From Maylandia zebra (lineage: Eukaryota > Chordata > Actinopteri > Cichliformes > Cichlidae): a stretch of DNA of 64,000 bases. The position numbers and the translations under genes are program-made. The notes under the pieces were generated by a model that saw nothing but the letters and a program-made list of their open reading frames with translations, ran no database searches and was not told where the DNA came from. Below are positions 44,298 to 57,118 of this stretch, piece after piece. The stretch is from contig NC_135170.1 of the NCBI RefSeq assembly GCF_041146795.1, forward strand, positions 2,143,326-2,207,325, given 5' to 3'. The first letter of the stretch is position 1. Every line of letters starts with the position of its first letter.

Positions 44298-47200
44298 AGT
44301 TGGTGTACGGCGAGCTGTGAGAGGACAGAGATGGAGAACGCACATTTAACTCTTTAACAGGAGATACGTTACGACTAACAGACGACTGCTGTCTACATGA
44401 TGTCTTTGCAGCCCTTATGCTACATGTTACACAACTTTTCTTCATGCCAACAAGACTGAGGTGCCACATAGTCGACACATACAGCTGATTATGATGCATG
44501 TTTTACTATTGCTATGTTCACATCATCTGCTTGGCTTTATTACTGAAAGCCTGGAGATCCTCTGACGTGTGCATGGCTGATGTGAAGTATGATTAGTCCT
44601 ACATGACATCAACAGCAGAGGCAATGAAAGCTTTGTTGTTAACAGGTTGTAGGTAAAGTCAAATGTCTACTTCTACACTTGTGTTGGGTAAAGTTCTTCT
44701 CACTGCAGCAGATTTATATCTGTGCTTTCACAGGGCGTGATGTGGAGCTCAGCGCTGAGGTGCAGGTCTCCTTGGAGACGGCATCCTGGCTGAAATATTA
44801 TCATGCTTCCAAAACATTTCAGCTTTTATTTTGAAAGAAACAAGACTTGAAAACGAGTCCCCTTCTTCCTCTTTGTCTTTGTTCTTCAGAGGAGTGTCAC
44901 CTGGACAAACTCAGGGCTGTTCTAGAGCCTTTCTTATTATTTGACTCCATAGAAATAAAACTGAATGGAATCAAACAAAAACTCCCAAACAGCTAAAACA
45001 CTTTGCTTTATTCTCTTTTTTAACAAATACGTTGAAGTCCATCCACAACAACACAGCTGAGATCTCCTTTGTAATCAAGTGTTTCCATCCTTTGTACAGA
45101 TCTGCATACAAAACAATCATTTACGTCCCACAGAAGTCTAGTTACACGTAACTATACAAGAACTGGTGAATGACAGAAACATGAGACACATGATCACAGG
45201 TGATAACAAAAAGAGAAAGAATTCATGTGTTAGTGATGTTTTTCAGCCCTGATGGCTCATGTTGGAGAAACAAGCTGAGGTACGTGGAAAGTTCACACAC
45301 ACAAGTGGGCGTGAGCGCACACACAGAGAGAAACACAACTGAAGCATCTGTTTGCTGTTTCTGCTTTCATCATCTCTGCTGCTGTGTCAGGCTGGGGTCT
45401 CTCAGTGACGTGGTTGAGGTGAAGTATGACGAGTATCCCTGATTCAGTCCATCGAGACAAAGGGCAAAGAAAGCTGTTGTTAACAAACTCTATGGTGATG
45501 TGGCATTTAGCTCTGACTCTACGCTCTGCTGAATCCTTTGAACCTGCTGATCAGTAAAGCTCTACGTGCTGCAGCAGATTGACCTCATCTGTGTTCACAG
45601 GTGTGGACCTCAGCGCTGAGGTGCAGGAGACTTTCATTCAGTTCTCCCTGCAAACAGCATCCAGCCTGGAAATACTGTCATCTTTCCCAGAAATGGTGCT
45701 CTTATCTCAGAGAAGAAGTCTGATGTAAATAACTGCAATCAACATAACTGCAATCAATAATGCCAACACGATGACTGTTCATAGCTCCTGCTTTGAAATA
45801 CTGAACTTAAACATTGACCTGATGAAAGATCACAATTCACAGTGGCCCACTGTCAGAATCATTCTGAATATAAACTCATCGAGTTAATCTGAACCTTTCT
45901 CAAATGTGCTGTGAATAAATGCTGCTGCAAGCCACTGTGGGAAAGCTGTGTTATTATCATGGAAACATCTGTGACACATTCACAGAGGACGAGGACACAA
46001 AGGGACGACACGCAGAGGCTGTGTTAAAGTCAAAAATCCAAATCTTTAGTCCTAAACAGGCAGTGGTTACAAACAGGAAGACGAGCAGTCCATTAAACAG
46101 TCTACAGGGTCAAACATACAGAGAATTCAAACAGCTATTAAAAACAAATAACTGGACACTGAAAAACTTCAGTGATGTGTGAGGCACCAAAGGGAAGCAG
46201 CTGAGTATATTCAATGAATTCTCTTCAAATACAAAGACAGAAACTCCTACAGGCAGCATGCAAACTGAGCAGGATACACAAAGATCAGAGATTACAAAAT
46301 AAATCAGACAAGGATTTCAAACTTACTGAGAGCAAGGCCTCTGTTACAAATCTGTCTAATAGAAAAACATGCTGTACAGATACAATACGCTCAGTGTTCA
46401 TGGTCATTTAAAAACTGGCTCTACCTGAACCACTTCAATATTTTATGAAGTCACTGAGTCGACGATTTCTACACTTTGTTTCCTTCATTGCAGTCAGAGT
46501 GTGGCTGGTAAGGATGAAAACACACACAGAGCGTAAATTGTCTTTGTTAGTAAGAAACGTCAGCAAAGAAAAGACAAAACACACAAACACTCTCATGATA
46601 TTCATGAATCATTAGAAAGCATCCAAACATTCTGCTCGTGGACTTTTACAGTCTTATTTGCACTCGCTCATCTTCATAATCATCCTGATCAATACATGAC
46701 AGGGGAGGCTTTGAGGTAGGCGGGGCTCTCTGCTGATGTCAGCATGAAAGGCAGGACCAGCGTCTGCCACATGTTGGTGAAACATCACAGTACACTGGCG
46801 TGGTTTCCTTTCCAGATGTTGGACGTTTGACACTTCAACGTTGAGGCCAACAAGAAGACACAGTTTTGGGTCGGGTTGCTGCAGGGTTTCTAACTGAGCA
46901 AAAGCAGAAGCACACAGACCAACAGGGATCAGATGCTGAGTGTTAGAGGAACATCTGTGCTGATCACTGAATGCTGCTGTGGTCTCTTGTTGAAGTTGGC
47001 TGGTGGGACAGTCTAATAGTGATATCCTGCCCATCGGAGGAACACTTTTAAAAACACATGCAATACTTTGTTTGTATTACAGTCACAGTTTATGTTATTT
47101 TTGTCCTTTAAAAGTGTTGCTGTACTATAAAGTCCTATAATTTGAGGCTAAAACGGCTCAGAGTCTCTCTCTCAGAGGATCTCCTTTGAAAGTGGAGACG

Positions 47201-47795
47201 GCTTTATCCGCTGATCCACGTCACTTTACCTGGATGTTTTCTTTGAAGCTGGATGAAGACTCCTCTCCCTCACTCCTGCTGCAGCTGTGTGGTCCAGTTG
47301 GCCTCTGAGGTCACAGTCAACATCTGTAGCAGAAGAGGGCAAATAAAAGTCCAGGTCACCAAAACTGGGAGCTTTTCCAAAATAGAGCGTAACTGGACTT
47401 TTTCAGCCTTACAGGCAGATAGTCGTCTGAAGCTGCAGCTTTTTCTTTTTAGCTTTTTCCAATCTCTGCTCTCGGCTTTCTTTGAGAACATGTCTGCTTT
47501 CTTGGCATGGGTCTGTCTGCTGTTGGTGAAGAGACTAAATCCACATACTCGCTACTAAGATCTCCTCAAGTAGTCTCAACCAGATTACAGTTTAAGAGTA
47601 AATGTCTCCTGAGAGTTTCACCTTGGGGAGATGCTGTCTTGCTAACATGCAATCATGAGCATTAATCTATGAGGTGAAAAAGTAATTTTAAAAGCTCCAG
47701 CCACAAGTTTTATTTCATCTGTGTTTTGGTCAGAGTCCCATCAGACCTCCAGAATGGTGTCAGAGTGTTTTCTATCCACGTGATGAGCACAGGCC
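44298..47795. other. Gene-free stretch with a diverged tandem duplication
   Basis: Downstream flank of the phospholipase D remnant. Two related segments, about 44,565-44,815 and 45,405-45,690, share GAGGTGAAGTATGA, GAAAGCT...TTGTTAACA, CTGCAGCAGATT, TCAGCGCTGAGGTGCAGG and GCATCC...CTGGAAATA, in the same order. No domain is recognised in any frame. Confidence 0.5.
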
Positions 47796-48035
47796 TCAGG
47801 TCCAGACCTCCACGGGCACCATAGCCTCTTTGGAGCTAATAGGTGCAAGAAGGTTTTGTTGGGATAGGAACTGAAGAGGAAACTGATGAGGAAGGCAAGG
47901 ATCTTCTTCAGCTCCTCCGAGCCGGGACCTCTTTGTGTAGGCCAGCATTGGCCAGGTAGCCCTCCAGCATCGCTGGATGGCCGACAGTGGAAAACCTAGA
48001 GGAGTAGGAGAGAGGTCCCGGTGGCGCCTGTGTCC

Positions 48036-48213
48036 GGCAGCCTCGCCTCTGTCAGTGTGCCCCAGGGCAGCTGTGGCTACAATGTAGCTTGCTATCGCCA
48101 GTGTATGAATGTGTGTGTGAATGTGTGTGTGAATGGGTGGATGACTGAATGTAGTGTAAAGCGCTTTGGGGTCCTATGGACTAGAAAAGCGCTATACAAA
48201 TGCAGGCCATTTA
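48036..48213 (+). mobile_element. SINE body/tail fragment
   Basis: Matches the 3' half of the SINE at 15,131-15,430, with phrases CCCCAGGGCAGCTGTGGCTA and AAAAGCGCTATACAAATGCA. The tRNA-like head is missing. It sits in the phospholipase D intron. Confidence 0.8.
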
Positions 48214-48329
48214 GGAGAGAAACAGCAGCTTGGAGCATGTCTTTATACTGTTTAGTCTTTAGAGCCACAGACTTTCTTTTAATGTCATTGTTCAGGATCT
48301 ATGACTGATTATGTATTTATTGTATTCCT

Positions 48330-48662
48330 CCATTAGAGATAGGGTGAGAAGTTCGGCCATCCGGGAGGGGCTCAGAGTAGAGCATCTGCTGCTCCACATC
48401 GAAAGGAGCCAGCTGAGGTGGTTCGGGCCTCTGACAAGGATGCCCCCTGGGCGCCTCCTGGGTGAGGTGTTCCAGGCATGTCCCACCGGGAGGAGGCCCC
48501 GGGGCAGACCCAGGACACGCTGGAGAGATTATATCTCCAAGCTGGAGGAGGTGGCTGGGGAGAGGGAGGTCTGGGCCTCTTTGCTTAGGCTGCTGCCCCC
48601 GCGACCCGGCCTCGGATAAAGCGGATGAAGATGGATGGATGGATGGATGGATGGATGGATGT
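48330..48662 (+). mobile_element. RTE/Rex3-like LINE C-terminal fragment with (GGAT)n tail
   Basis: The frame to 48,619 encodes RSSAIREGLRVEHLLLHIER, LRWFGPLTRMPPGR and RGRPRTRWRDYI. This is a very common C-terminal segment of a fish non-LTR retrotransposon. It ends in a (GGAT)n run at 48,631-48,660, a tail I associate with Rex3-type elements. The reverse transcriptase core is missing. Confidence 0.8.
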
Positions 48663-49053
48663 ATTCCTCCATGACTGTGTGACAGCAAGTGGAACAAACC
48701 AGCTTCACCTTTGTTGATATGCTTGTAATTTTAATATTGATTAAATGGCCCATGAAATAATAGAAAGCTCATATATGAAAATGTATTTTAAGAAATAAAA
48801 TGTTAATCTGAGTACAAAGGAGTACACTCACCTTCGGGTAGATGGAGGTGTAGCGAGCGCTGGTGAACATCCAGGCCTCCTCGTAGAACTGATCACTGAT
48901 TGGATCCAAAACATCGATGGAGGATCTGTGTAAGCGCTGAGGATCGTCCTGATGGACAGAACAGAAGGAGAGTGAGACAAGTGAAGATATACTAAACAAC
49001 ACTGTGACATAAACTGACCCACACACAGTTTGATTCACAGGTGATTGACACAT

Positions 49054-49267
49054 TATTGGACCACGAGCAATCTTTTCTGGTTTGACGCCGTCTTTGTAGC
49101 CAGAAACCAGCTCTCTCCTCGGCTTCCTCCACTACACGCTTCCCCCACGCCAGTCTCCTCCGTCACTATAAAGGGGAGAGTCATGAGCTCCATCACCCTC
49201 ACCTGTGCCGTCCAACGTCCCGCCACCAGCCTCCACTGCAGCAGGCCAGAGACCACACCCCTGCCAC
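49054..49267. other. Short unassigned spacer
   Basis: About 0.2 kb between the phospholipase D exon flank and Y'. GC-rich in its right half; nothing recognised. Confidence 0.4.
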
Positions 49268-51304
49268 AATAAGTAAAAGTATATCCTTGCTGTACCCTTA
49301 ATGCTAATTATGCTAAATTAACCGCTGCCTTTGCCCCTTTGGGATTATTCTTATGTCACTGGGATGTTGACCTATGACCTTCACATTAGAGAGATGGGCA
49401 GACATAATTAGTGTATGAATTTTAAAGTCACAGGTAATAAAGAGAGTGTAGCAAATGTAGTCAGGTTTATTACTCTGTATCACACATGAGTGCCCGAGGG
49501 AGGCGGGGCTGACTGGGGAGACACAGGAAACAGAGAGACAGGGCTGACTCGACATGAAACGATGAAACGTGGGACACGGGAACAGAAACTAAACACAGGC
49601 TGAAATGAACACTGAGGGAGGGAGAACTAAGATTACTGAGAGCCTGATAAATAAGAAGAACAAAAAGCAAGAAAAACAAGAGTCAAAGAAAAGCAAAAAC
49701 ACAAAGCATTGGGCCAGGACCCACTGCTGTGACATTTATATGTGATAAAAACATTAAAAACTGCTCAGATGTTGAAATCTTTCTACATATACTTTAGGTT
49801 CAGCTCTGCAGCCTGGCATTTGGTTAAGCATGATTCAAACATTTGATTTTGTTTAACTGGTTTTAATTATAGTTACTTTTTGTGAACATTTGTTGCAGCA
49901 TTTAAAAATACATCATTTATTTTCAAACTTTTATTTGATTTAGAGCATCATATTTGACCAACGTAAATGTTTTAATTTCATATAAAATAACTGAAACAGT
50001 GAACTAAATATCTGAAATCTTTCCTTCCTTAAAAGTTATAATCCTACTTAAGTTATAGTGCAAACGCTTAAGCAACAAATATACTTGATGCTAATTAATT
50101 AATATTTCCCTTTGATGTTGCAACTATGCGGTCACTTCTGTCTTTAAACAAAATAATATTTTCCAGTTACAGAAATCATAAAGTCCAAACTAAAGTGCTA
50201 CTGTTGCTATATGCATTTTATATAAATCATGGATGATGGTCCTGACATGAAGGAAGAGAAAGTTACAGGTTGCATCCTTTGACTTTGTCTCCGTGCCTTT
50301 GGGCCATTTTCAGAAGGACAGATGTTTCTGTTCAATTCTTAAATCAATTTTTTCAAACACAAACACTATTTTAAAGCTTCTAGAGAGTAAAATATTCATG
50401 ATAATTATAATAACAATAATAAAAACAAAAGCTCTCAGATCCATCAAACCAAGCAGCAGAAAGAACAATAACTGAAGAGAAAACTTTAACCTTGTAGACT
50501 TCATTATGTTCCAGCTGCTCTACAGACGCTGTGACCTCGAACTTAAGCAGGTCGTAAAGTATGTGCAGCTCAATAACTTCATAATCAGACCCTGTGGTAT
50601 TTAGGCAGCAGAACAACTAAGAATAACAACTACAAATAATGTTTTTAGGTTTCTGTTGTACTGCAAGGTTCTGTACAGGAGAACCAAACCAAGAGCAAAT
50701 ATTACGTCTCATTTACACCTGAGCACGAAGAGCCATCAACATTTAGCAAATTGAATCATCTTTGTTTAGATGCAAGAAGAATCATATAGAAATAAAAAAG
50801 TAGAAATAGAAATCCAGAGCAAAGATATCCTCTAATTCAGCGTAGCACATGAGCAGCTGCTGCGATTCACGTAAGCATTCGGCTCGTCGCTGCTGCAGAT
50901 TTTTCTCTCGCTGTTCTGGCTCACAGCGCTGCAAACACAAAAATAAATATCCCCAAAGGTGTGAAAGGGAGCTAATTAGTAAGAGTATTGTTACTCTCCG
51001 CAGGAGTAGTCCAGCAGTAGAAATCAGTCCAATAACAAGGTGTGTAACATCTAGCAGGGTGACAGAAAAACCCAGGGTAACTTCTAAGGACCTCAACGTC
51101 TCTCTCACATTGTGTTTTTAAACATGCTTCCATTTGTCACTTCAGTCTTTACTCTGAAATACAGGAAGAGAAATCATGGCTGAAACAATTTCTCATGAAA
51201 CCAGGGGTGTGGTCCAACAGTCAGTTTGGTGAGGAAGGTTCCTAACTGAGAGAAGTGACCCAGAAGTATCTGTGTAGCAGCCACAATGAATCCAGATCAT
51301 GAGC
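49268..51304 (-). repeat. Inverted duplication Y' (partner of 27,098-29,131)
   Basis: Reverse complement of 27,098-29,131 with scattered single-base differences. The inner edge (AAGTAAAAGTATATCC) lies next to unrelated sequence here. In the left copy the same edge abuts the KDZ terminal repeat. Confidence 0.93.
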
Positions 51305-52111
51305 TTTATTAACTGATCAAAGTCTCTTCTTTCATCTTCTGTATCATTCAGTTTGCATTGGTAATGCCCATTATTGTAATGCTTTTTTAAGACCAGCAAA
51401 ACTTTATTTCACTTTGGGTTAGCTGGGATAAGTGATGGATGGAGGGAATTTTACTTCAGCCACAGAAATCCTAAACAGGAAGGAGGAGCAGAGTTACAGT
51501 GGATCACTATCCAGCAGGGAAACAAGGTTTATTTCAATTTCTTGGCCATGAGTGAGATTTACTGAGTGGGCAAATTAGGGAGACGACACCATCAGATCCC
51601 GAGCCCTCCATGTGTTAATCAAGAGACGGCTGCTGTGCCACATCCATAAATAATGAATAAATTAGGAGCTAAAGCTGAAAGGACAGTTTATTTGTACCAT
51701 CTTCACGTGAACACATTCAAGAACATCACAGATGAAGAAACATTAAAAACTTCCACACTACATAAAGCAAGAAAAATAGTTTTTCTTTCAGGTGGTTTCA
51801 GAAAAACAGAAACATCAAACATCTCCAAGACTCTCTTTGAAAGAACTAAAAACCTTTGTTCTCATGGTCCAATCATGAGTGAACTCCCCGATGAAGCCTT
51901 GTGTGCTAAAACATGTCAGAGTTTCAAAGGTTAAACATGAGTTTCCAAAACGTTTTGCTGGAGAACAATGAACTATTTGACTGAGTTTCAATCATTTACA
52001 GACGAGCAAAACCAGGACAGAGAAAAAAGGACAAAACTGACTCAGTAAAACAACAGAAAAGAAGATCCCATGTAGATCTGTATTATGTAGAAGTTCAGCC
52101 CAGCAACCAGT
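51305..52111. other. 3' flank of the zinc-finger gene
   Basis: No separate gene seen. It presumably contains the 3' untranslated region of the minus-strand zinc-finger gene. Confidence 0.4.
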
Positions 52112-53978
52112 TCAGTTCAACACAAGTTTAAATGATTCTATCTGAACTCTGTGGAGCCTGATCTCAAGCTTTTTGAGTCTGACACAGAAACCAGAGGATC
52201 TTTCTGTGTCTTCAGATTCACTGTGATCCAGTGATGGGAGTGATTTCAGCCCTGAGTGATCGCGCTGATGTTTGCACAGAGCAGACAATGAGGTGAATGT
52301 TTGGGCACATTGGTAACAGTGAAACAGTTTATTAGTAACGTGGGATCGTTTGTGTGCAGAGTATGAACTGAGATTCCTGAAGCTCTTGTCACACTGGTCA
52401 CAGCTGTAGTTTCCTTCCATGTGCGTACGTTCATGCCTGTTACGACCATGTGAATGTGAGAAGCTTCTCTCACAGTGTCTGCACTTGTGTGGTTTCTCTC
52501 CTGTGTGGACTCGTTTGTGTCTTTTAAGTTCACCTTCAGTGGTGAAGGATGACCCACACTGATCACAGAGGTGCTTTTTAACCCCACTGTGAATCAGTTC
52601 ATGTCGTTTTAAATCACTTGATGTGGTGAAGCTTCTCCCACATTCTTTGCAGTATTTCAGTTTGTCTCCAGTGTGTCTATGTTGATGTACTTTTAGGGTA
52701 TTTTGCTGACTGAAGGTTTTTCCACAGAGGTCACAAAGAAAGTCTTTCCCACCACCACAGTGATGACAGGGTTGAGAACTGGATCCATCTGTGTCGCTCT
52801 GCTTCTAAACAAAGACACAAAGACAGTGTAAGTCAGTCCTTCAACATTTGTATCCTGAACGTCGCCTGAAATAAAGAGCATCTCTGCAGACGTCCAACTA
52901 CATTTGACTGTTTCAGTTAACACACTCAGTTTACTGGGCTGCAATAACTACAATACTACCACCATAATACTACAGTAATACTAAAATCATAACTGAAAGG
53001 AAAATCTGAATAATCACTCAGAGCTGCTTTTCCATGCAGTAGAATTGCTAACATGCTAACACAGTTTAATGAGCAGAGTTGTTCCAAACAGTCAGGCTAA
53101 AATGACAAGATAACAATATAAATACATACCTCACAGTAGCTGCACTTGTAGAGTCTCTTTCTGGTGTGGATCTGTTGGTGTTGTCTCAGGTCATGTGGAG
53201 ATTTAAAAGTCTTCTCACACAGGTCACATTGATAAGGTCTCTCCTCAGTGTGGGTAAACATGTGTCGTTGTAACTGTGCGTCTGTTGTAAAGTATTTGCC
53301 ACACTGTTCACAGCAGTACACATCATGTCTGGTGTGAATGCGTAGGTGTTTATTTCGGCTCTCTCTCAGGCTGAAAGTTTTTCCACAGATGTCACAGCTG
53401 TATGCCTTAATTCCAGAGTGGGTAACTAGATGCTTCTGTAAGCTGCTACTTTGAGTAAATGCTCTGCCACACTGATCACAGCTGTACGCTTTAACTCCAC
53501 TGTGGATGAGTTGGTGTTTTTTTAGGTAACCCTTCCTGGAAAAAGACTTTCCACACAAGTCACAGCTGAACGGTCTCTCTCCAGTGTGGATGACCTGATG
53601 CTGTTTTAGTTTAGCCTTCTCAGTAAAACCCTTCCCACACTCGTCACAGCTGTATGCCTTAATTCCAGAGTGGGTACCTAGATGACTCTGTAAGTTGCTA
53701 CTGTGAGTAAAAGCTCTGCCACACTGATCACAGCTGTACGCTTTAACTCCACTGTGGATGAGTTGGTGTGTTTTTAGGGAACGCATCCAGGAAAAAGACT
53801 TTCCACACTGTTCACAGCTGAACGGTCTCTCTCCAGTGTGGATGACCTGATGCTGTTTTAGTTTAGCCCTCACAGTAAAACCCTTCCCACACTCGTCACA
53901 GGTGTGTTTTTTCTCTCCCTTTCTTCTGTGAGGTTTGTCGGCCTCCTGAGAGCGCTGACTTCTGGCTCCATGTTGGTC
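52112..53978 (-). CDS. C2H2 zinc-finger protein, 15 fingers, 5' end missing
   Basis: Two coding exons, 53,130-53,978 and 52,112-52,804, joined in phase 0 by a GT-AG intron, give 513 residues without a stop. The first exon has nine C2H2 fingers with TGERPF- or SGIKAYS-type linkers, beginning CDECGKGFTVRAKLKQHQ. The second has six (for example CKECGRSFTTSSDLKRHE) and a finger-free tail of about 60 residues. C2H2 arrays bind DNA, usually as transcription regulators; the target is unknown. The finger frame has no suitable ATG at its start and the exon begins at a splice acceptor. A 5' exon, perhaps with an effector domain, must therefore lie upstream; I could not find it. Alternating similar fingers suggest internal duplication. 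The upstream part was copied in inverted orientation to 3,860-4,572. Confidence 0.88.
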
Positions 53979-54194
53979 CTGCAGTGACAGAGATACAAAC
54001 AGAGGCAGTGAGTGAAATGCAGTCGTGGAACAAACTCAGCCTTCAAACTCCATTAACACTAGTTTTAAACCTGAAGGTGGAGCGTGGCACCAAACACCTT
54101 AAAGGTCTCTTATCCCCACCTGCTGGTAGTTCTAACACATTACATCCAACCTGCTGTTAAAGATAATTCATGACTGTTCAAACACTAAAATCAT

Positions 54195-54268
<74 letters not shown>

Positions 54269-54523
54269 TATTTTATAATTTAGATTATTTTGTTGTTTCC
54301 TATTACATATTACTATAATTTGTATAGATTTATACAGAATTATTCAGTGATAATAAATCCTATGTTTGTTTATTCTAAAGGAACCCCGTTAGCTTCCACA
54401 ACAGATGTTGCTCGTCTTCCGTCAAATACTCACATAAAATATTACACAATAAAGTGGATTCAAGATATCCACATAATTGCACTCTTACATCCACAGTGAG
54501 GTTTCACAATTGTTCAAATATAA
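53809..54523 (-). repeat. Inverted duplication X' (partner of 3,860-4,572)
   Basis: Contains the start of the first visible zinc-finger exon, its upstream intron and an (AC)n run. Reverse-complement match to 3,860-4,572. Confidence 0.93.
54190..54268. repeat. (AC)n microsatellite
   Basis: A pure AC run of about 78 bp inside duplication X'. Confidence 0.97.
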
Positions 54524-55519
54524 GCAATCAATAATAATAATATCAATAACATTGAGGCACATTACACAAATTTCAAAAACAAATCATGTCTTACAATATT
54601 TACAACAACTAAAAGCTCTGTAAATCGGCTTTTAAGTGTTCATTGAAGTTTTGAATAATTCTCTAATTTTTTAAGGCAACTTATTCCACTTAAAAGTTGC
54701 TCTAAATGTAACAGTTTTACAAAACGTTACTTTTAACTCGAGCATTTACTAAATTGCAGCTTGTTGAAAACTGTGTAATATGATGATGTATTTCATCTGG
54801 ATACTGCAGCTGAGCAGAATAAATGTGGTGTGTTTAACAGAATTGCTTTCTTTAGAACTACAAGTAAGCCATAGAATATTTTAGCCTGTACAGGAAGCCA
54901 AGAAAGGTTATTATGCATTTTATCAATATTAGTATAGTATGAACATCTTCACACTAATCTGGACGCCTTATTCTGGACTAACTGAAGTCTGTTAAGATCT
55001 GTCTTATTAGCTGCTGACCAAATGATTGAACAATACTCCAGATGAGACATTACTAGTGCATTAATGACATCTTTCATAATGAAGAAGTGATACACAAAGA
55101 GCATTTCATAGCCATAGCTATGCCTTGTCGGCAGAGTTATGTGACATTAGTGATGTTTGTACTTTCAGCGTTAACTTGGTTTTAAAGCCTTTTAAATATA
55201 CGCCGTTCAATAGTCGACCTTAATCTGACAGAGAATGTGATGATTTTGTGGATAATTAAAGTCAGTCATATATCCACAAACACAACAAGCTGAAAGTCAG
55301 TGATGCTGCTCGGTTTGCAGTCCTGAACATCACGGCACAAGCAGGATTCACTGCACTGTTAATGTTAGCTGTGTTATATTGCTGCCTCTGTTCGGTGGTG
55401 TCGAGCCAAACGGACTTTAACGTGTGTTTGAACGAGCTGACGGTTCACTCGTTAAGCTGAAAGAAAGATGCTTTAATCACAGCAGTCACACATGTGTTGT
55501 GGAATGACGCAGATGCAAA
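54524..55519. other. Gene-free stretch upstream of the zinc-finger exons
   Basis: A/T-rich. It could hold the intron or 5' exon of the zinc-finger gene on the minus strand, but no coding exon is identifiable. Confidence 0.4.
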
Positions 55520-55779
55520 TGTTAAGGTTCAAAATTGAGGAGGGAGAGTACAAACCACTCATGGTCCAGAGGATCTTGGTCCAACAATGATTTTAATGAA
55601 CACACGTGTGGGAAGACACTCTGTACGCAGACAGCCAGTAGTCCTCTAATAAACATAAATGGCATTTTAAACACACACTCAACAATGTTTGCAGCAGTAT
55701 TTGTAAAACCAACTGTGGCTTAAACAGTTCACTGCTTACTCATTTGCATTAGTAAGCATGTTCTGATTTTATCTGTTTT

Positions 55780-55978
55780 GATTTTATATACTGTTTTGAT
55801 TGTTTGTTTGTTTGTTTGTTAATTAGTTAGTTAGTTTATTTGCTTGTTTTAATCAATTTTAAATCATGCTTTTTATTTGTTCTTGTTTCTAATGTCTCTG
55901 TAAAGCACTTTGAATCACCTTGTTGTTGAATTGTGCTATACAAATAAACTTGCCTTGCCTTGCATTTTCACACTCACA
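55780..55978 (+). mobile_element. LINE/SINE 3' tail
   Basis: A TTTG run, then AAGCACTTTGAATCACCTTG, GTGCTATACAAATAAACTTG and a (CCTTG)n tail. This is typical of the 3' end of fish LINEs or SINEs; the body is missing. Confidence 0.7.
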
Positions 55979-57118
55979 CACACACATCTAAAAATAGCAG
56001 CAGGCAGTCAGTGCATTACTGACTCGACACACAGAGATCTCTCACACCAAATTTTCTTATTCTATATTACAACGACGTCTTATATTTACAACCACTGTCA
56101 GATCTGTCAGCTTTAGCGCCTACCCAATTTCGACAAATTTAAAATAACCGCCCAGCGGATGAACTCCCTGAGTTTTTTGCGACCAATTAACCAGTATCAA
56201 GACTTTAACTGTTTCTGGCCTCATCTCTAAAGTCCCTAACACAATTTAAAAGCGTCAACCAACCCAAACTTTGCCTGAAGCTCTATTTTTGGCATTTCCC
56301 AGCCAAGGCTTACGCTGAAGTATTAGGTTAAAGTTACACGCCCGAAGTCCAACTTCTCCTGTCCAAAAAAGCGCAGGTACCGTTCCAAACGGTAAGGAGA
56401 CTCTAACTCCTAGCTTCATTCCAGGATGCCCTGTACCCCACAGTTAAGCCAAACTGAACTAACCCTGTTCGCCGACAGGTCAATGTCGCGCGTCCACGAC
56501 AAGGAGGGAGCATAACCTCCGGGCTCTGCGCTTCCTAGCAGACTCGAACTGCCGTTCTAGAATAATTTATAATACTTTGAAACAACAATCAACACCCAAC
56601 AAAGTGTATGACTGAGGCAGGTGCAACCTAGTGGTCAATGGAGACTCCAACTCACAAAATGACCGCTCAGGTCCACTCTCATAACCAAATTTGGACTCTA
56701 ACCAACAAAGTAACCAATTCCCTACCAAACTACTTGAGACTCTAACTCAATTTCTTTGGGACTTCAACCCAGTATTTAAACTTTTCCTGGCAGACTCAAA
56801 CTGCTTTAGCAGACTTTACTGCTTTCATTTCTTCTTAGCAGAACTCTAACTGCTTCAACTCATGAAATTTTTATCAAAATCAAAACAGACATCCACCAGT
56901 AACTTCAGTGAGTAGACTTAAATTTTATCATATCCAATTTGGCACACTTTGGAAATAATTCAACAGGTAGTGCCTTACCTTTTGGATAAGCCGGCTTATG
57001 CCCACTCACTTCGACCACTGGAATTCATGTCTGCCCGTCAGACCACCTCAGAGACCACCAAATTTCTCCATCTAAACCTCCAATTCTCCCTCCTCAACCA
57101 CCGGACGAAGCCCCCAAA

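Larger units (their letters stand above)
47796..48948 (-). pseudogene. Phospholipase D (PLD1/2-like) C-terminal exons, frameshifted
   Basis: Exon 48,832-48,948 encodes 39 residues including LDPISDQFYEEAWMFTSARY, with good splice sites. The last exon, 47,795-47,995 approximately, starts VFHC in phase and ends KEAMVPVEVWT-stop (stop 47,796-47,798). That is the conserved C-terminal tail of animal phospholipase D1/2. Between them, LEGYLANAGLHKEVPAR, EELKKILAFLI and QFPLQFLSQQNLL lie in different frames, so three one-base shifts break the exon. The family hydrolyses phosphatidylcholine to phosphatidic acid at membranes. The catalytic HKD exons are absent from the window. Upstream sequence is replaced by inverted duplication Y'. 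The intron holds a LINE and a SINE piece. Probably a dead gene end, unless the indels are assembly errors. Confidence 0.75.

Noticed and set aside
46654-47034. Minus-strand 126-codon frame as a gene
   Set aside because: No domain or splice partner. It lies in the expected 3' flank of the PLD remnant.
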